This document shows, in pieces, positions 53,374 through 62,166 of a DNA stretch of 64,000 bases; position 1 is the first letter of the stretch; every line of letters starts with the position of its first letter. The stretch comes from Erwinia sp039023475 (lineage in GTDB: Bacteria; Pseudomonadota; Gammaproteobacteria; Enterobacterales; Enterobacteriaceae). A program made the position numbers and the translations under genes. A model generated the notes under the pieces. It was not told where the DNA came from, did no database searches, and saw only the letters and a program-made list of their open reading frames with translations. The stretch is from NCBI RefSeq assembly GCF_039023475.1, contig NZ_JBCHVB010000002.1:124001-188000 (forward strand), written 5' to 3'.

Positions 53374-54045
53374 TCAGGGCTGCTTGTCCACCGGCGCTGC
53401 CTCCCCGGGGAGCGCTTCTTCATCGTCTTCCCTGACGGGATTATTGGCGGTCAGCAGAAACGGCGACTGCTGCCAGCGGGTACGGCGGTCTCTGAGTAGG
53501 GTCCGGGTCAGGATGATGCCGATAGCCAGCGACAGCAGCATCATCAGGCGCAGGATATTGGTGGTGTTATCGACCTGTCGCGATTCGGTGACCAGCACGT
53601 GCGTATCCAGCGTGACGCGCAGAAAGCCCCGTGGGCCATCGGGGCTGTCCAGCGACTGGACGATCTGGTGATTGAAATAGCTTCCGGCGCGTTGCCCGTC
53701 CAGCGCCAGCCGGTCACGCACGGAGATGGTTTCTCCGCTGTGCGCCATCAGCATCCCGTTTTCGTCATAGAGCGAGGCGTCGAGAATGCGGCTCTCTTTC
53801 GTCAGCAGGCTGAGCATCTCGTCAATTTTCGGCTGGTTATCGTCGCTGTTCTCCATCAGCGGCGCCAGGCTCCAGGCCACCTGCCGGGTCAGCGTACGGG
53901 CAAGCTCATCCACCTGCTCGGAGCGGGCCATCTGATGGCCAAGACTGAACCAGGAGGCGCCCTGCATCAGCACAACCAGCAGGGTCAGGCAGATCAGGAC
54001 GATTGCCGTACGGTGCAGTCTGAATTTTAGTTTGGCCTTTGCCAT
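53374..54045 (-). CDS. ytjB: Membrane protein YtjB (Smp)
   Basis: 223-residue SMP-family protein. One N-terminal transmembrane helix (about 13-32), a periplasmic segment (33-165) and a second helix (about 164-182), then a cytoplasmic tail rich in charged residues. Same position and orientation, divergent from serB, as in E. coli. Function unknown. Confidence 0.9.
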   Translation of the reverse strand: MAKAKLKFRLHRTAIVLICLTLLVVLMQGASWFSLGHQMARSEQVDELARTLTRQVAWSLAPLMENSDDNQPKIDEMLSLLTKESRILDASLYDENGMLMAHSGETISVRDRLALDGQRAGSYFNHQIVQSLDSPDGPRGFLRVTLDTHVLVTESRQVDNTTNILRLMMLLSLAIGIILTRTLLRDRRTRWQQSPFLLTANNPVREDDEEALPGEAAPVDKQP

Positions 54046-54162
54046 CTTTGCCCTTCATGCCTCAGGAAGAAAACCGACGTTTGTCGCTGAGCTTTATGTT
54101 GCCAGAAGCGGGGCGGACAGGGTAGCCTCTTGCGTGGTTAATATGTCCTTACAGGAGCTGTA

Positions 54163-55140
54163 ATGCCAAATAGTCTGACCTGGTGCGACCTGCCTTCCGA
54201 AGTCTCTCTCTGGCCGGGTTTACCTCTTTCCCTCAGCGGCGATGAAGTGATGCCGCTGGACTACCGTGCCGGACGCACCGGCTGGCTGCTGTACGGACGC
54301 CAGCTCGATAAAGCCCGCCTCACCGACTTCCAGCATCAGCTTGGCGCGGCGATGGTGATCGTCAGCGCCTGGTGCGTTGATGAGTATCAGGTGATACGCC
54401 TGGCGGGCTCGCTGACCGCGCGTGCGACCAGGCTGGCCCATGATGCCGGACTGGACGTGGCACCGCTGGGCAAAATCCCCCATCTGAAAACGCCCGGACT
54501 GCTGGTGATGGATATGGACTCTACCGCAATTGAGATAGAGTGCATTGATGAAATCGCAAAACTGGCGGGCTGTGGCGACCTGGTTGCCGAAGTGACCGAA
54601 CGGGCGATGCGCGGTGAACTCGACTTCACCGCCAGCCTGCGTCAGCGCGTGGCGACGCTGAAAGGCGCCGATGCGGCGATCCTGGCGAAAGTCCGTGACG
54701 AACTGCCGCTGATGCCTGGCCTCACGTCGCTGGTGCAGAAGCTTCAGGCGCTGGGATGGCATGTGGCCATCGCCTCCGGCGGCTTTACCTGGTTTGCCGG
54801 ACATCTGCGCGAAAAGCTTCATCTCTCCGCCAGCGTGGCGAATGAGCTGGAGGTGCGGGACGGCAAGCTGACCGGTGAGCTGCTGGGCGATATCGTTGAT
54901 GCTAAATATAAGGCGGAGACGCTGCACAAGCTTGCCGCGCGTTTTGAGATTGCGCCGGAGCAGACCGTCGCCATTGGTGACGGTGCCAACGATCTGCTGA
55001 TGCTGAAGGCGGCGGCGCTGGGCGTTGCTTACCACGCCAAGCCGACCGTGAATGAAAAAACCAACGTGACTATCCGTCATGCGGATCTAATGGGCGTGTT
55101 CTGCATTCTCAGCGGCAGCCTGATTTCCGATGAACGTTAA
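54163..55140 (+). CDS. serB: Phosphoserine phosphatase
   Basis: 325-residue HAD phosphatase performing the last step of serine synthesis. N-terminal ACT-like region (1-105), then motif I VMDMDSTAIEIE with nucleophile Asp117 and Asp119, motif II ASGGFTWF and motif IV IGDGANDLLML. AGGAGCTGTA precedes the ATG. radA follows after 9 bp, so they are co-transcribed. Confidence 0.97.
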   Translation: MPNSLTWCDLPSEVSLWPGLPLSLSGDEVMPLDYRAGRTGWLLYGRQLDKARLTDFQHQLGAAMVIVSAWCVDEYQVIRLAGSLTARATRLAHDAGLDVAPLGKIPHLKTPGLLVMDMDSTAIEIECIDEIAKLAGCGDLVAEVTERAMRGELDFTASLRQRVATLKGADAAILAKVRDELPLMPGLTSLVQKLQALGWHVAIASGGFTWFAGHLREKLHLSASVANELEVRDGKLTGELLGDIVDAKYKAETLHKLAARFEIAPEQTVAIGDGANDLLMLKAAALGVAYHAKPTVNEKTNVTIRHADLMGVFCILSGSLISDER

Positions 55141-55149
55141 GGAACAGAT

Positions 55150-56532
55150 TTGGCCAAAGCGATAAAACGCGCCTTTGTATGTAACGAATGCGGCGCAGAT
55201 TATCCACGCTGGCAGGGGCAATGCAGCGCCTGCCACGCCTGGAACACCATTACCGAAGTGCGTCTGGCGGCGTCTCCTGCCGTGGCGCGCAACGAACGCC
55301 TCTCCGGCTATGCGGGCAGCGCGGGCACCAGCCGCGTACAGAAGCTGTCCGATATCAGCCTGGAGGCGCTGCCGCGCTTCTCCACCGGCTTTAAAGAGTT
55401 TGACCGCGTGCTGGGCGGCGGCGTGGTGCCCGGCAGCGCTATCCTGATTGGCGGCAGTCCCGGCGCCGGTAAGAGTACGCTTCTGCTGCAAACGCTGTGT
55501 CGCCTCTCCGAAGGGATGAAAACGCTGTACGTCACCGGCGAAGAGTCGCTTCAGCAGGTGGCGATGCGTGCGCACCGCCTCGGTCTGCCGACCGAAAACC
55601 TCAATATGTTGTCGGAAACCAGCATCGAGCAGATCTGTCAGATTGCCGAGCAGGAAGCGCCGAAGCTGATGGTGATCGACTCGATTCAGGTCATGCATAT
55701 GGCGGATATTCAGTCCTCGCCGGGCAGCGTGGCCCAGGTGCGGGAAACCGCCGCCTATCTGACCCGCTTCGCGAAAACGCGCGGCGTCGCTATTGTGATG
55801 GTGGGGCACGTCACCAAAGATGGCTCGCTGGCCGGGCCGAAAGTGCTGGAGCACTGTATTGACTGCTCCGTGCTGCTGGACGGCGACGCGGATTCCCGCT
55901 TCCGCACGCTGCGCAGCCATAAAAACCGGTTCGGCGCCGTTAACGAGCTTGGCGTTTTCGCCATGACCGAGCAGGGACTGCGGGAAGTGAGTAACCCTTC
56001 CGCTATCTTCCTCAGCCGCGGTGATGAAGTCACCTCCGGCAGCTCGGTAATGGTGCTGTGGGAAGGGACGCGCCCTCTGCTGGTCGAGATTCAGGCGCTG
56101 GTGGATCACTCCATGATGGGCAATCCCCGGCGCGTCGCGGTCGGCCTTGAGCAGAACCGGCTGGCGATCCTGTTAGCCGTCCTGCACCGGCACGGCGGTT
56201 TACAGATGGCGGATCAGGACGTTTTCGTTAACGTCGTGGGCGGCGTAAAAGTGACGGAAACCAGCGCCGATCTGGCCCTGATGCTGTCGATGGTCTCCAG
56301 CCTGCGCGATCGTCCACTGCCGCAGGATCTGGTGGTATTTGGTGAAGTGGGACTGGCGGGCGAGATCCGGCCTGTGCCCAGCGGGCAGGAGCGTATCTCC
56401 GAAGCGGCGAAGCACGGTTTCCGCCGCGCTATCGTCCCGGCGGCTAACGTGCCTAAAAAGGTGCCGGAAAACATGAAGGTGTACGGGGTGAAAAAACTGG
56501 CCGATGCGCTGGCGATCCTGGAAGACCTCTGA
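55150..56532 (+). CDS. radA: DNA repair ATPase RadA
   Basis: 460-residue RecA-like branch-migration helicase. N-terminal C4 zinc finger (CNECG...CSAC, 10-32), Walker A GGSPGAGKST (about 98-107), the RadA-specific KNRFG motif (HKNRFGAVNELG, about 257-268) and a C-terminal Lon-protease-like domain. TTG start, the same as the UUG/GUG-type start seen in relatives, only 9 bp after serB. Confidence 0.97.
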   Translation: MAKAIKRAFVCNECGADYPRWQGQCSACHAWNTITEVRLAASPAVARNERLSGYAGSAGTSRVQKLSDISLEALPRFSTGFKEFDRVLGGGVVPGSAILIGGSPGAGKSTLLLQTLCRLSEGMKTLYVTGEESLQQVAMRAHRLGLPTENLNMLSETSIEQICQIAEQEAPKLMVIDSIQVMHMADIQSSPGSVAQVRETAAYLTRFAKTRGVAIVMVGHVTKDGSLAGPKVLEHCIDCSVLLDGDADSRFRTLRSHKNRFGAVNELGVFAMTEQGLREVSNPSAIFLSRGDEVTSGSSVMVLWEGTRPLLVEIQALVDHSMMGNPRRVAVGLEQNRLAILLAVLHRHGGLQMADQDVFVNVVGGVKVTETSADLALMLSMVSSLRDRPLPQDLVVFGEVGLAGEIRPVPSGQERISEAAKHGFRRAIVPAANVPKKVPENMKVYGVKKLADALAILEDL

Positions 56533-56638
56533 GGCCGTCCTTCATTCTGCGGCGGGCCAGCGCATCGGCCCGCTGGTGGAGCGTGAACTATATTCACCGG
56601 GGTGGAATTGAGTCCGCCCGTTATGCAGGAGGCATCTG

Positions 56639-57880
56639 ATGTCGTCATTCGAATATCTGAAAACCGCAATCCGTCACCAGGGCTGTACGCTCCAGCAGGT
56701 CGCCGACGCAAGCGGTATGACTAAAGGCTATCTTAGCCAGCTGCTGAATGCCAAAATCAAAAGCCCCAGCGCGCAGAAGCTTGAAGCGCTGCACCGCTTC
56801 CTCGGGCTGGAGTTTCCGCGCCGGGAAAAAACGGTGGGCGTGGTCTTCGGCAAGTTTTATCCGCTGCATACGGGGCACATTTACCTTATCCAGCGCGCCT
56901 GTAGCCAGGTTGATGAGCTGCATATCATTATGGGGTATGACGAACCCCGCGACCGCCAGCTGTTTGAAGACAGCGCCATGTCGCAGCAGCCTACCGTCAG
57001 CGATCGCCTGCGCTGGCTGTTACAGACGTTTAAATACCAGAAAAATATCCGCATCCACGCCTTTAATGAAGAAGGCATGGAGCCCTATCCGCACGGCTGG
57101 GATGTCTGGAGCCGGGGCATTAACGCCTTTATGGAAAACCACGGCATTGTGCCAAACCGGGTTTACACCAGCGAAGAGCCTGACGCGCCGCAGTATCAGC
57201 AGCATCTGGGGATCGAAGCGGTCCTGATCGATCCTAAACGATCGTTTATGGACATCAGCGGCGCGCAGATCCGTCAGGATCCGTTTCACTACTGGGAATA
57301 TATCCCCACCGAGGTCAAACCGTTTTTCGTCCGTACGGTGGCGATCCTCGGCGGTGAATCGAGCGGAAAATCGACGCTGGTGAATAAACTGGCCAATATT
57401 TTTAACACCACCAGCGCGTGGGAGTTTGGCCGCGACTACGTCTTCTCCCATCTTGGCGGCGACGAGATGGCGCTCCAGTATTCCGACTACGATAAAATCG
57501 CGCTGGGTCAGGCGCAGTATATTGATTTTGCGGTAAAATATGCCAATAAAGTCGCCTTTATCGATACGGATTTCGTCACTACCCAGGCCTTCTGCAAAAA
57601 GTACGAAGGGCGCGAACACCCCTTCGTGCAGGCGCTGATCGACGAATATCGTTTCGATCTGGTGATCCTGGTGGAAAACAACGTGCCCTGGGTCGCCGAC
57701 GGACTACGCAGCCTTGGCAGCTCGGTGGATCGCAAAGAGTTTCAGAAGCTGCTGATCGCGATGCTTGAAGAGAACAATATCGCCTATAAGCACGTGGAGC
57801 AGGATAGCTATGACGAACGCTTTCTGCGCTGCGTGGAGCTGGTGAAGGAGATGCTGGGCGATCGTAAGGCTGGCGTCTGA
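56639..57880 (+). CDS. nadR: Trifunctional NAD regulator NadR
   Basis: 413 residues in three parts: an N-terminal helix-turn-helix repressor domain (1-60, CTLQQVADASGMTKGYLSQLL), an NMN adenylyltransferase domain (63-225, GKFYPLHTGHIYLIQ and the ISGAQIR motif) and a ribosylnicotinamide kinase domain (230-413, Walker A GGESSGKST). Represses NAD synthesis genes when NAD is plentiful. The E. coli downstream genes (ettA, slt, trpR) are not found here. Confidence 0.97.
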   Translation: MSSFEYLKTAIRHQGCTLQQVADASGMTKGYLSQLLNAKIKSPSAQKLEALHRFLGLEFPRREKTVGVVFGKFYPLHTGHIYLIQRACSQVDELHIIMGYDEPRDRQLFEDSAMSQQPTVSDRLRWLLQTFKYQKNIRIHAFNEEGMEPYPHGWDVWSRGINAFMENHGIVPNRVYTSEEPDAPQYQQHLGIEAVLIDPKRSFMDISGAQIRQDPFHYWEYIPTEVKPFFVRTVAILGGESSGKSTLVNKLANIFNTTSAWEFGRDYVFSHLGGDEMALQYSDYDKIALGQAQYIDFAVKYANKVAFIDTDFVTTQAFCKKYEGREHPFVQALIDEYRFDLVILVENNVPWVADGLRSLGSSVDRKEFQKLLIAMLEENNIAYKHVEQDSYDERFLRCVELVKEMLGDRKAGV

Positions 57881-57898
57881 TCGTTCCATAAAGAACAA

Positions 57899-57925
57899 GG
57901 AGCAGGCATAAAACATGCCCGCTCC
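57899..57925. terminator. Hairpin between convergent nadR and transporter
   Basis: GGAGCaGGCAT / ATGCCcGCTCC with a 5-nt loop, a stable stem with one mismatch in the 56-bp gap between convergent genes. Confidence 0.65.
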
Positions 57926-57936
57926 CTGTGGTCTTA

Positions 57937-59217
57937 TTACGCCAGCGAGCGCAGCGTATTGACGCTCTGCTCACGCACAAACAGCGCCAGCATGACCATG
58001 CCGGCCAGCGCCAGCACGCTGGCGAGCAGAAAGGCTGATGAGTAACCCCCGCCATACTGGATTAAAAAGCCGGTGATGCCCGGTGACAGGATCCCCGCCA
58101 GATTTGCCAGCAGATGCACAAATCCCCCGGCGGTGCCGATGCGTTCCGCAGGTACGATATCCTGCAGGAGCGACCAGCAGGCCTGCGGCGTCATATAGGC
58201 AAAGACGCTGGCCAGCGTAATCAGCGTCACGGCAAGCGTAACGTTACTGGCCCAGGCGGTCAGCATCACGCAGATCGCGGCGACCGCGAGCCCGGTGAAG
58301 ATCACCAGCTTGCGCGACAGCAGGAAATTGCCGGTCCGCCGGAACAGCGCATCGGAAACGATCCCACCGCCGATAAAGCCGACCGTCGCGCCAAGCCAGG
58401 GCAGAATGCCGATCAGGCTCATGCTTTTAATATCCAGATGCTGAAAGTCGGTCAGATAGCTGGGCAGCCATGACAGAAAGAAGAACTGGATATAGTTGAA
58501 GCAGAAAAAGGCGGCGGCGACGCCCAGCACCGGCAGCGAAAGGACGTAGTGCCAGAGGGGGACTTGCTTAGCGTCGCCCGTTTTCGTTACGCGCGTGGCG
58601 GGGCGCTGTGCGGCGATCAATGCCCGCTCATCCTCGCTGACGCGCGGATGCTGCTCAGGCCGGTCGCGGAACAGCCACAGCCAGAAAGCCAGCCAGACGA
58701 AGCCCAGCGCGGCAATCACCACAAAAGCGATGCGCCAGCCAAACTGCAACCCCACAAGCCCGACCACGGGCGCGGCGATGGCCGCACCCAGCGGCTGTCC
58801 GGCATTGGTAAAGCCAACCGCACGGCCCACTTCTTTGCGGGGGAACCAGTTGGAGATCGACTTATTGGTGGTCGTTCCCATCGGGCCTTCGCCAATACCA
58901 AACAGCACGCGCACAATCAGCAGATGCGCAAAGCTGCCGGCCAGCGCCGTGGCGCCGCAAAACAGCGACCAGATGGCCGCCGCGAAGCCGAACACCTTAC
59001 GCGGGCCATAGCGGTCTGCGGCCCAGCCGCCCAGAAAGCAGAACAGGCAATAGCCGATAAAAAAGCAGCTGAACAGAATGCCCATCTGAGCATCATTAAT
59101 ATGGAGATCCTGTTTTACCAGCGGCGCCATCACCGACAGCGCGGCGCGATCCAGGTAGTTCAGGATCCCGGCAAAAAAGAGCAGCAGCGCCACTACGCTG
59201 CGGTAGTTTTTAAACAT
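57937..59217 (-). CDS. ACS-family MFS sugar-acid transporter
   Basis: 426-residue MFS protein of the anion:cation symporter family (GudP, GarP, DgoT relatives). Twelve helices; helix 1 FFAGILNYLDRAALSVMAPL, loop 2-3 GWAADRYGPRKVFG, helix 4 LFGIGEGPMGTTTNKSISNWFPRKE are the family marks. The start overlaps the upstream enolase-family gene by 8 bases, so the two are translationally coupled; an aldonate or aldarate dehydrated by that enzyme is the likely substrate. Confidence 0.9.
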   Translation of the reverse strand: MFKNYRSVVALLLFFAGILNYLDRAALSVMAPLVKQDLHINDAQMGILFSCFFIGYCLFCFLGGWAADRYGPRKVFGFAAAIWSLFCGATALAGSFAHLLIVRVLFGIGEGPMGTTTNKSISNWFPRKEVGRAVGFTNAGQPLGAAIAAPVVGLVGLQFGWRIAFVVIAALGFVWLAFWLWLFRDRPEQHPRVSEDERALIAAQRPATRVTKTGDAKQVPLWHYVLSLPVLGVAAAFFCFNYIQFFFLSWLPSYLTDFQHLDIKSMSLIGILPWLGATVGFIGGGIVSDALFRRTGNFLLSRKLVIFTGLAVAAICVMLTAWASNVTLAVTLITLASVFAYMTPQACWSLLQDIVPAERIGTAGGFVHLLANLAGILSPGITGFLIQYGGGYSSAFLLASVLALAGMVMLALFVREQSVNTLRSLA

Positions 59218-60361
59218 GGTTCGCCTCCGCGCTCAGGGTGATATGGCTGAGGGTATGCGCTTTCAGTACCGCCGCGTCGGGCTGAAAGCCCAGGCCAGGC
59301 GTGGTGGGCAAGGTCATTCTCGGCGCGAAATCAAGCTGCGGATAAAGCAGCGGCGAGAAACGGATATAGGGGACTTCCAGCGAGATCTCTTCAGGTAGCG
59401 TGGCCACAAGGTGCGCCGTCGCCAGCAAACCGGCACCATAGTAAAAACAGTGGGGAACGACCTTAATGCCGTGCGAGCGGGCCTGTGCCATAACGCGGAG
59501 CGAGGCCGTGATGCCGCCCACTTTCGCCACGCTGGGCTGCAGCACATCCACCGCCTGAGCGTGATAAAAGGGCTCAAAGCCCCAGTCGCCGCAGATGTTC
59601 TCGCCGGCGGCAATCGGCGTGCCTGCGCGACGAACCTCCGCCAGGCCGGCAATATCATCCGGCGGCCAGACAGGCTCTTCCAGCCAGCCCAGCTTCAACT
59701 CTGCCAGCTGGCGGGCGCGGCTGCTGGCTTCATCTGTCGTCCACGGGCAGTTCACATCCACCATCAGCGTCGCCTCCTGCGGCAGCGCGGCCCTGGCGGC
59801 GGCGATGGCCGCGTAGTCGGTTTCATGCAGTTTCAGGGTGCGGAAGCCCGCCTGCCACGCGCGCTGTACCTGGCGGGCAACTTCCTCCGGCTGGTTGTTA
59901 TAGCTGACCAGGCTGGCATAGAGGCCAATCTCATGGCGCTCTGCGCCCAGCAGCTGCCACAACGGCTGACCCTGGCGCTGCCCCAGCAGATCCCAGAGCG
60001 CAATGTCTATCGCCGACAGCGCATAGCGCACCGGTCCGCTGCGGCCAAAGGCATGCAGCGCTTTTTCCGCCTCGCTCACCAGCGCCGCCAGCGCTTCACG
60101 GCTCTCCGGCACGGGCTTATTCAGGAAAAGAGGAATAACCAGCGACTCCAGCGCCTGGGCCGTCACCGGATTACATAAATGCCCGAAGCCTTCTCCCCAG
60201 CCCTGCTGACCTTCATCGGTGGTCAGACGCACCAGCAGCGTCTCCATCTGCTTCAGGGCGGGCGACGCTGCGTTCCAGGCCGTTTCCTCCACCTCTGGCG
60301 TGGTGCGATCGCTTGCAAAGGGAATAGCGAGGCGAATCACCTCGATGTGACTGATTTTCAT
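59210..60361 (-). CDS. Enolase-superfamily sugar-acid dehydratase or racemase
   Basis: 383-residue mandelate racemase/muconate lactonising enzyme family member. Metal ligands Asp202 (MVDVN), Glu228 (LEEP) and Glu254 (AGENI); acid-base residues Lys177 in RTLKLHE, Asp272 (VDVLQPS) and His304 (VPHCFYYGAG), Glu329 (LEVPY). The second lysine of the common KxK motif is His179 here (KxH). This residue set favours a sugar-acid dehydratase over a racemase. Operon partner is an ACS transporter. The substrate is not readable. Confidence 0.85.
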   Translation of the reverse strand: MKISHIEVIRLAIPFASDRTTPEVEETAWNAASPALKQMETLLVRLTTDEGQQGWGEGFGHLCNPVTAQALESLVIPLFLNKPVPESREALAALVSEAEKALHAFGRSGPVRYALSAIDIALWDLLGQRQGQPLWQLLGAERHEIGLYASLVSYNNQPEEVARQVQRAWQAGFRTLKLHETDYAAIAAARAALPQEATLMVDVNCPWTTDEASSRARQLAELKLGWLEEPVWPPDDIAGLAEVRRAGTPIAAGENICGDWGFEPFYHAQAVDVLQPSVAKVGGITASLRVMAQARSHGIKVVPHCFYYGAGLLATAHLVATLPEEISLEVPYIRFSPLLYPQLDFAPRMTLPTTPGLGFQPDAAVLKAHTLSHITLSAEANHV

Positions 60362-60812
60362 GCCATAAACCTCATCGTGTAGGGGAGTCAGCAGCTTGTA
60401 ATCGGATTTTTAAGCGCCGGCTGACCGGGGAGAAGCATGTTGCCTGTTCAGTATAAAAAGAGGGGCAGAGTGCGGCATCGTTCAGCCGCACAAGGATGGC
60501 GGGGGAGGAGGAAAGAAATTATGGCATCTGGCTAAGCGGCTGCGAGATTGCTCACAAAAAACGGATATAAACCCAGGGTCGTCGGTGAAACGGACTGCCC
60601 GGTGAAAAGAAGGGGATTCAGCAGGAGCACGTAGAGCAGGATAACAATGATGAACGCTTCCTGCGCTAAGTGGAGAGGGTGAAGACATGCCGGGTATCTG
60701 ACCGGCAAGTGCAGAACAGCGCCTGCGTGGGAAACGCCAGCGGATGGCGTTAGTTCACGTTCTGCTGGTAAGCGTTAATGACCCCCACTTCAGGCAGGCT
60801 GCGGCGCAGGCG
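60362..60812. other. Intergenic region between dehydratase and ascG
   Basis: 451 bp: promoter of the dehydratase-transporter pair on the minus strand and the 3' flank of ascG. A hairpin AACGCCA-GCGGA-TGGCGTT at 60733-60751 about 60 bp past the ascG stop may be its terminator. No supported gene. Confidence 0.5.
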
Positions 60813-61832
60813 TTATTTTCCCGGCGCGGCGGCATCGGCCACCGATTCACGCAGAATCAGCCCGCAGGTAAAATCCTTATGGGGCGTCATATCGCCGCCG
60901 TCCAGCATGGAAATAAGGCGGTTAATCACCTCATTGATCATCCCGGTTACCGGCGCTTTGACGCTGGAGAGCGCAGGGTGCAGGAAAGGCGCGACGGGGA
61001 TGTCGTCAAAACCCAGCAGCGATACCTGTTCAGGTACGGTGAGGCCGGCGGCGTTGAGCTGTTTTAGCGCCCCCACCGCCATATCATCGTTACTGGCGAT
61101 CAGTGCGCTAAAGGCGATGTCGTGCTCCAGCAGATCTCTGACGGCCTGTGCGCCGCAGGCGGGCGTCCATTTGCCTTCGACAATAAGTTGAGGATCGATG
61201 GGGAGGCCGGCGTGACGCAGCGCGTCTTTATAACCGGCGAGGCGCTCAAGTGCGGTTGGCGAGTCGGGCGATCCGGTAATAAAGGCGATGCGCCGGTGAC
61301 CGCGTGCGATCAGCGCCTGCGCGGCGTTAAAAGATGATGCTTTATGATCGCAGCAGACGGAATGGCTGGGATGTTTCCGTAGCCTGCGGTTCACTACCAT
61401 GATCGGCTGGCGAGTTTCCCCGATGATGTCGTCCAGATCCTCAATGCTGAGAAAGCGCGGATAAAGGATGATGGCGTCACAGCGAAGGTCGAGAAGAAAT
61501 TCTATCGCCTCGCGTTCCTGCTGCGCGCTGTGTTTACCGTCAACGAGGATAAGCTGGCGGCCGCTTTCTTCCACTTTTTTTGCCGCCCCTGAAAGAATTT
61601 CGCTGAAGTAACTGCCGCTGTAGAGGGTGTTGGTGACCACCATGCCGATACACTGAGATTTGCTGGTGGCGAGATTACGCGCCAGCAGGTTAGGGCGGTA
61701 GCCCGCGGCTTCAATGGCCGCAAAGACCTGTTTCCGGGTTTCTTCGCTAACGTATCCTTTACCCGAGAGTACGCGGGAGACGGTAGCCTTGGAAACGCCC
61801 GCTTTTCTCGCGACTTCCTGCATCGTTGACAT
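60813..61832 (-). CDS. ascG: LacI-family repressor AscG
   Basis: 339-residue LacI/GalR-type regulator, very close to E. coli AscG, the repressor of the beta-glucoside asc operon. HTH and hinge: MQEVARKAGVSKATVSRVLSG and YRPNLLARNLAT; sensing domain with VDGKHSAQQEREAI and IIASNDDMAVGAL. In E. coli ascG is divergent from ascFB; here it lies downstream of ascB on the same strand, after 334 bp. Upstream, ACCCTTTTAGGGT (about 61869-61881) is a possible autoregulatory dyad. Confidence 0.92.
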   Translation of the reverse strand: MSTMQEVARKAGVSKATVSRVLSGKGYVSEETRKQVFAAIEAAGYRPNLLARNLATSKSQCIGMVVTNTLYSGSYFSEILSGAAKKVEESGRQLILVDGKHSAQQEREAIEFLLDLRCDAIILYPRFLSIEDLDDIIGETRQPIMVVNRRLRKHPSHSVCCDHKASSFNAAQALIARGHRRIAFITGSPDSPTALERLAGYKDALRHAGLPIDPQLIVEGKWTPACGAQAVRDLLEHDIAFSALIASNDDMAVGALKQLNAAGLTVPEQVSLLGFDDIPVAPFLHPALSSVKAPVTGMINEVINRLISMLDGGDMTPHKDFTCGLILRESVADAAAPGK

Positions 61833-62166
61833 CGGTTTTTCCTGCTCTGGCTGGTCGGGATATTCTAAACCCTTTTAGGGTAAAGGTTGCGGATTATGTC
61901 TTACAGGATCGGGCGGGCGTGCGGGCACCGGCAGAGATTTTCTGAACAGTGGCGGGTGCTGCATGGTCTGGCTGGCGGCGGGACAGTCAGCCGCAGGTGG
62001 GGAGATTAACGTTTATTGTCAACGATGCCGCCACGCCCTTGTGTTGGTCGGGCGGCTTTCCGTCGATCCGGTCGTAAATGGCTTACGTGGCGAGGGCTGA
62101 CATAGTGCAGATTAAGGGCTGACACAGGCCGGATAGAGAACTAACCCCGCCTGGTCTGTCGCGAAA
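61833..62166. other. Intergenic region between ascB and ascG
   Basis: 334 bp with no supported gene. It includes the ascG promoter with the dyad at about 61869-61881; an independent promoter for ascG is likely given the size of the gap. Confidence 0.5.

Noticed and set aside
54220..56109. Long minus-strand frames opposite serB and radA
   Set aside because: Complete overlap with two unmistakable conserved genes.
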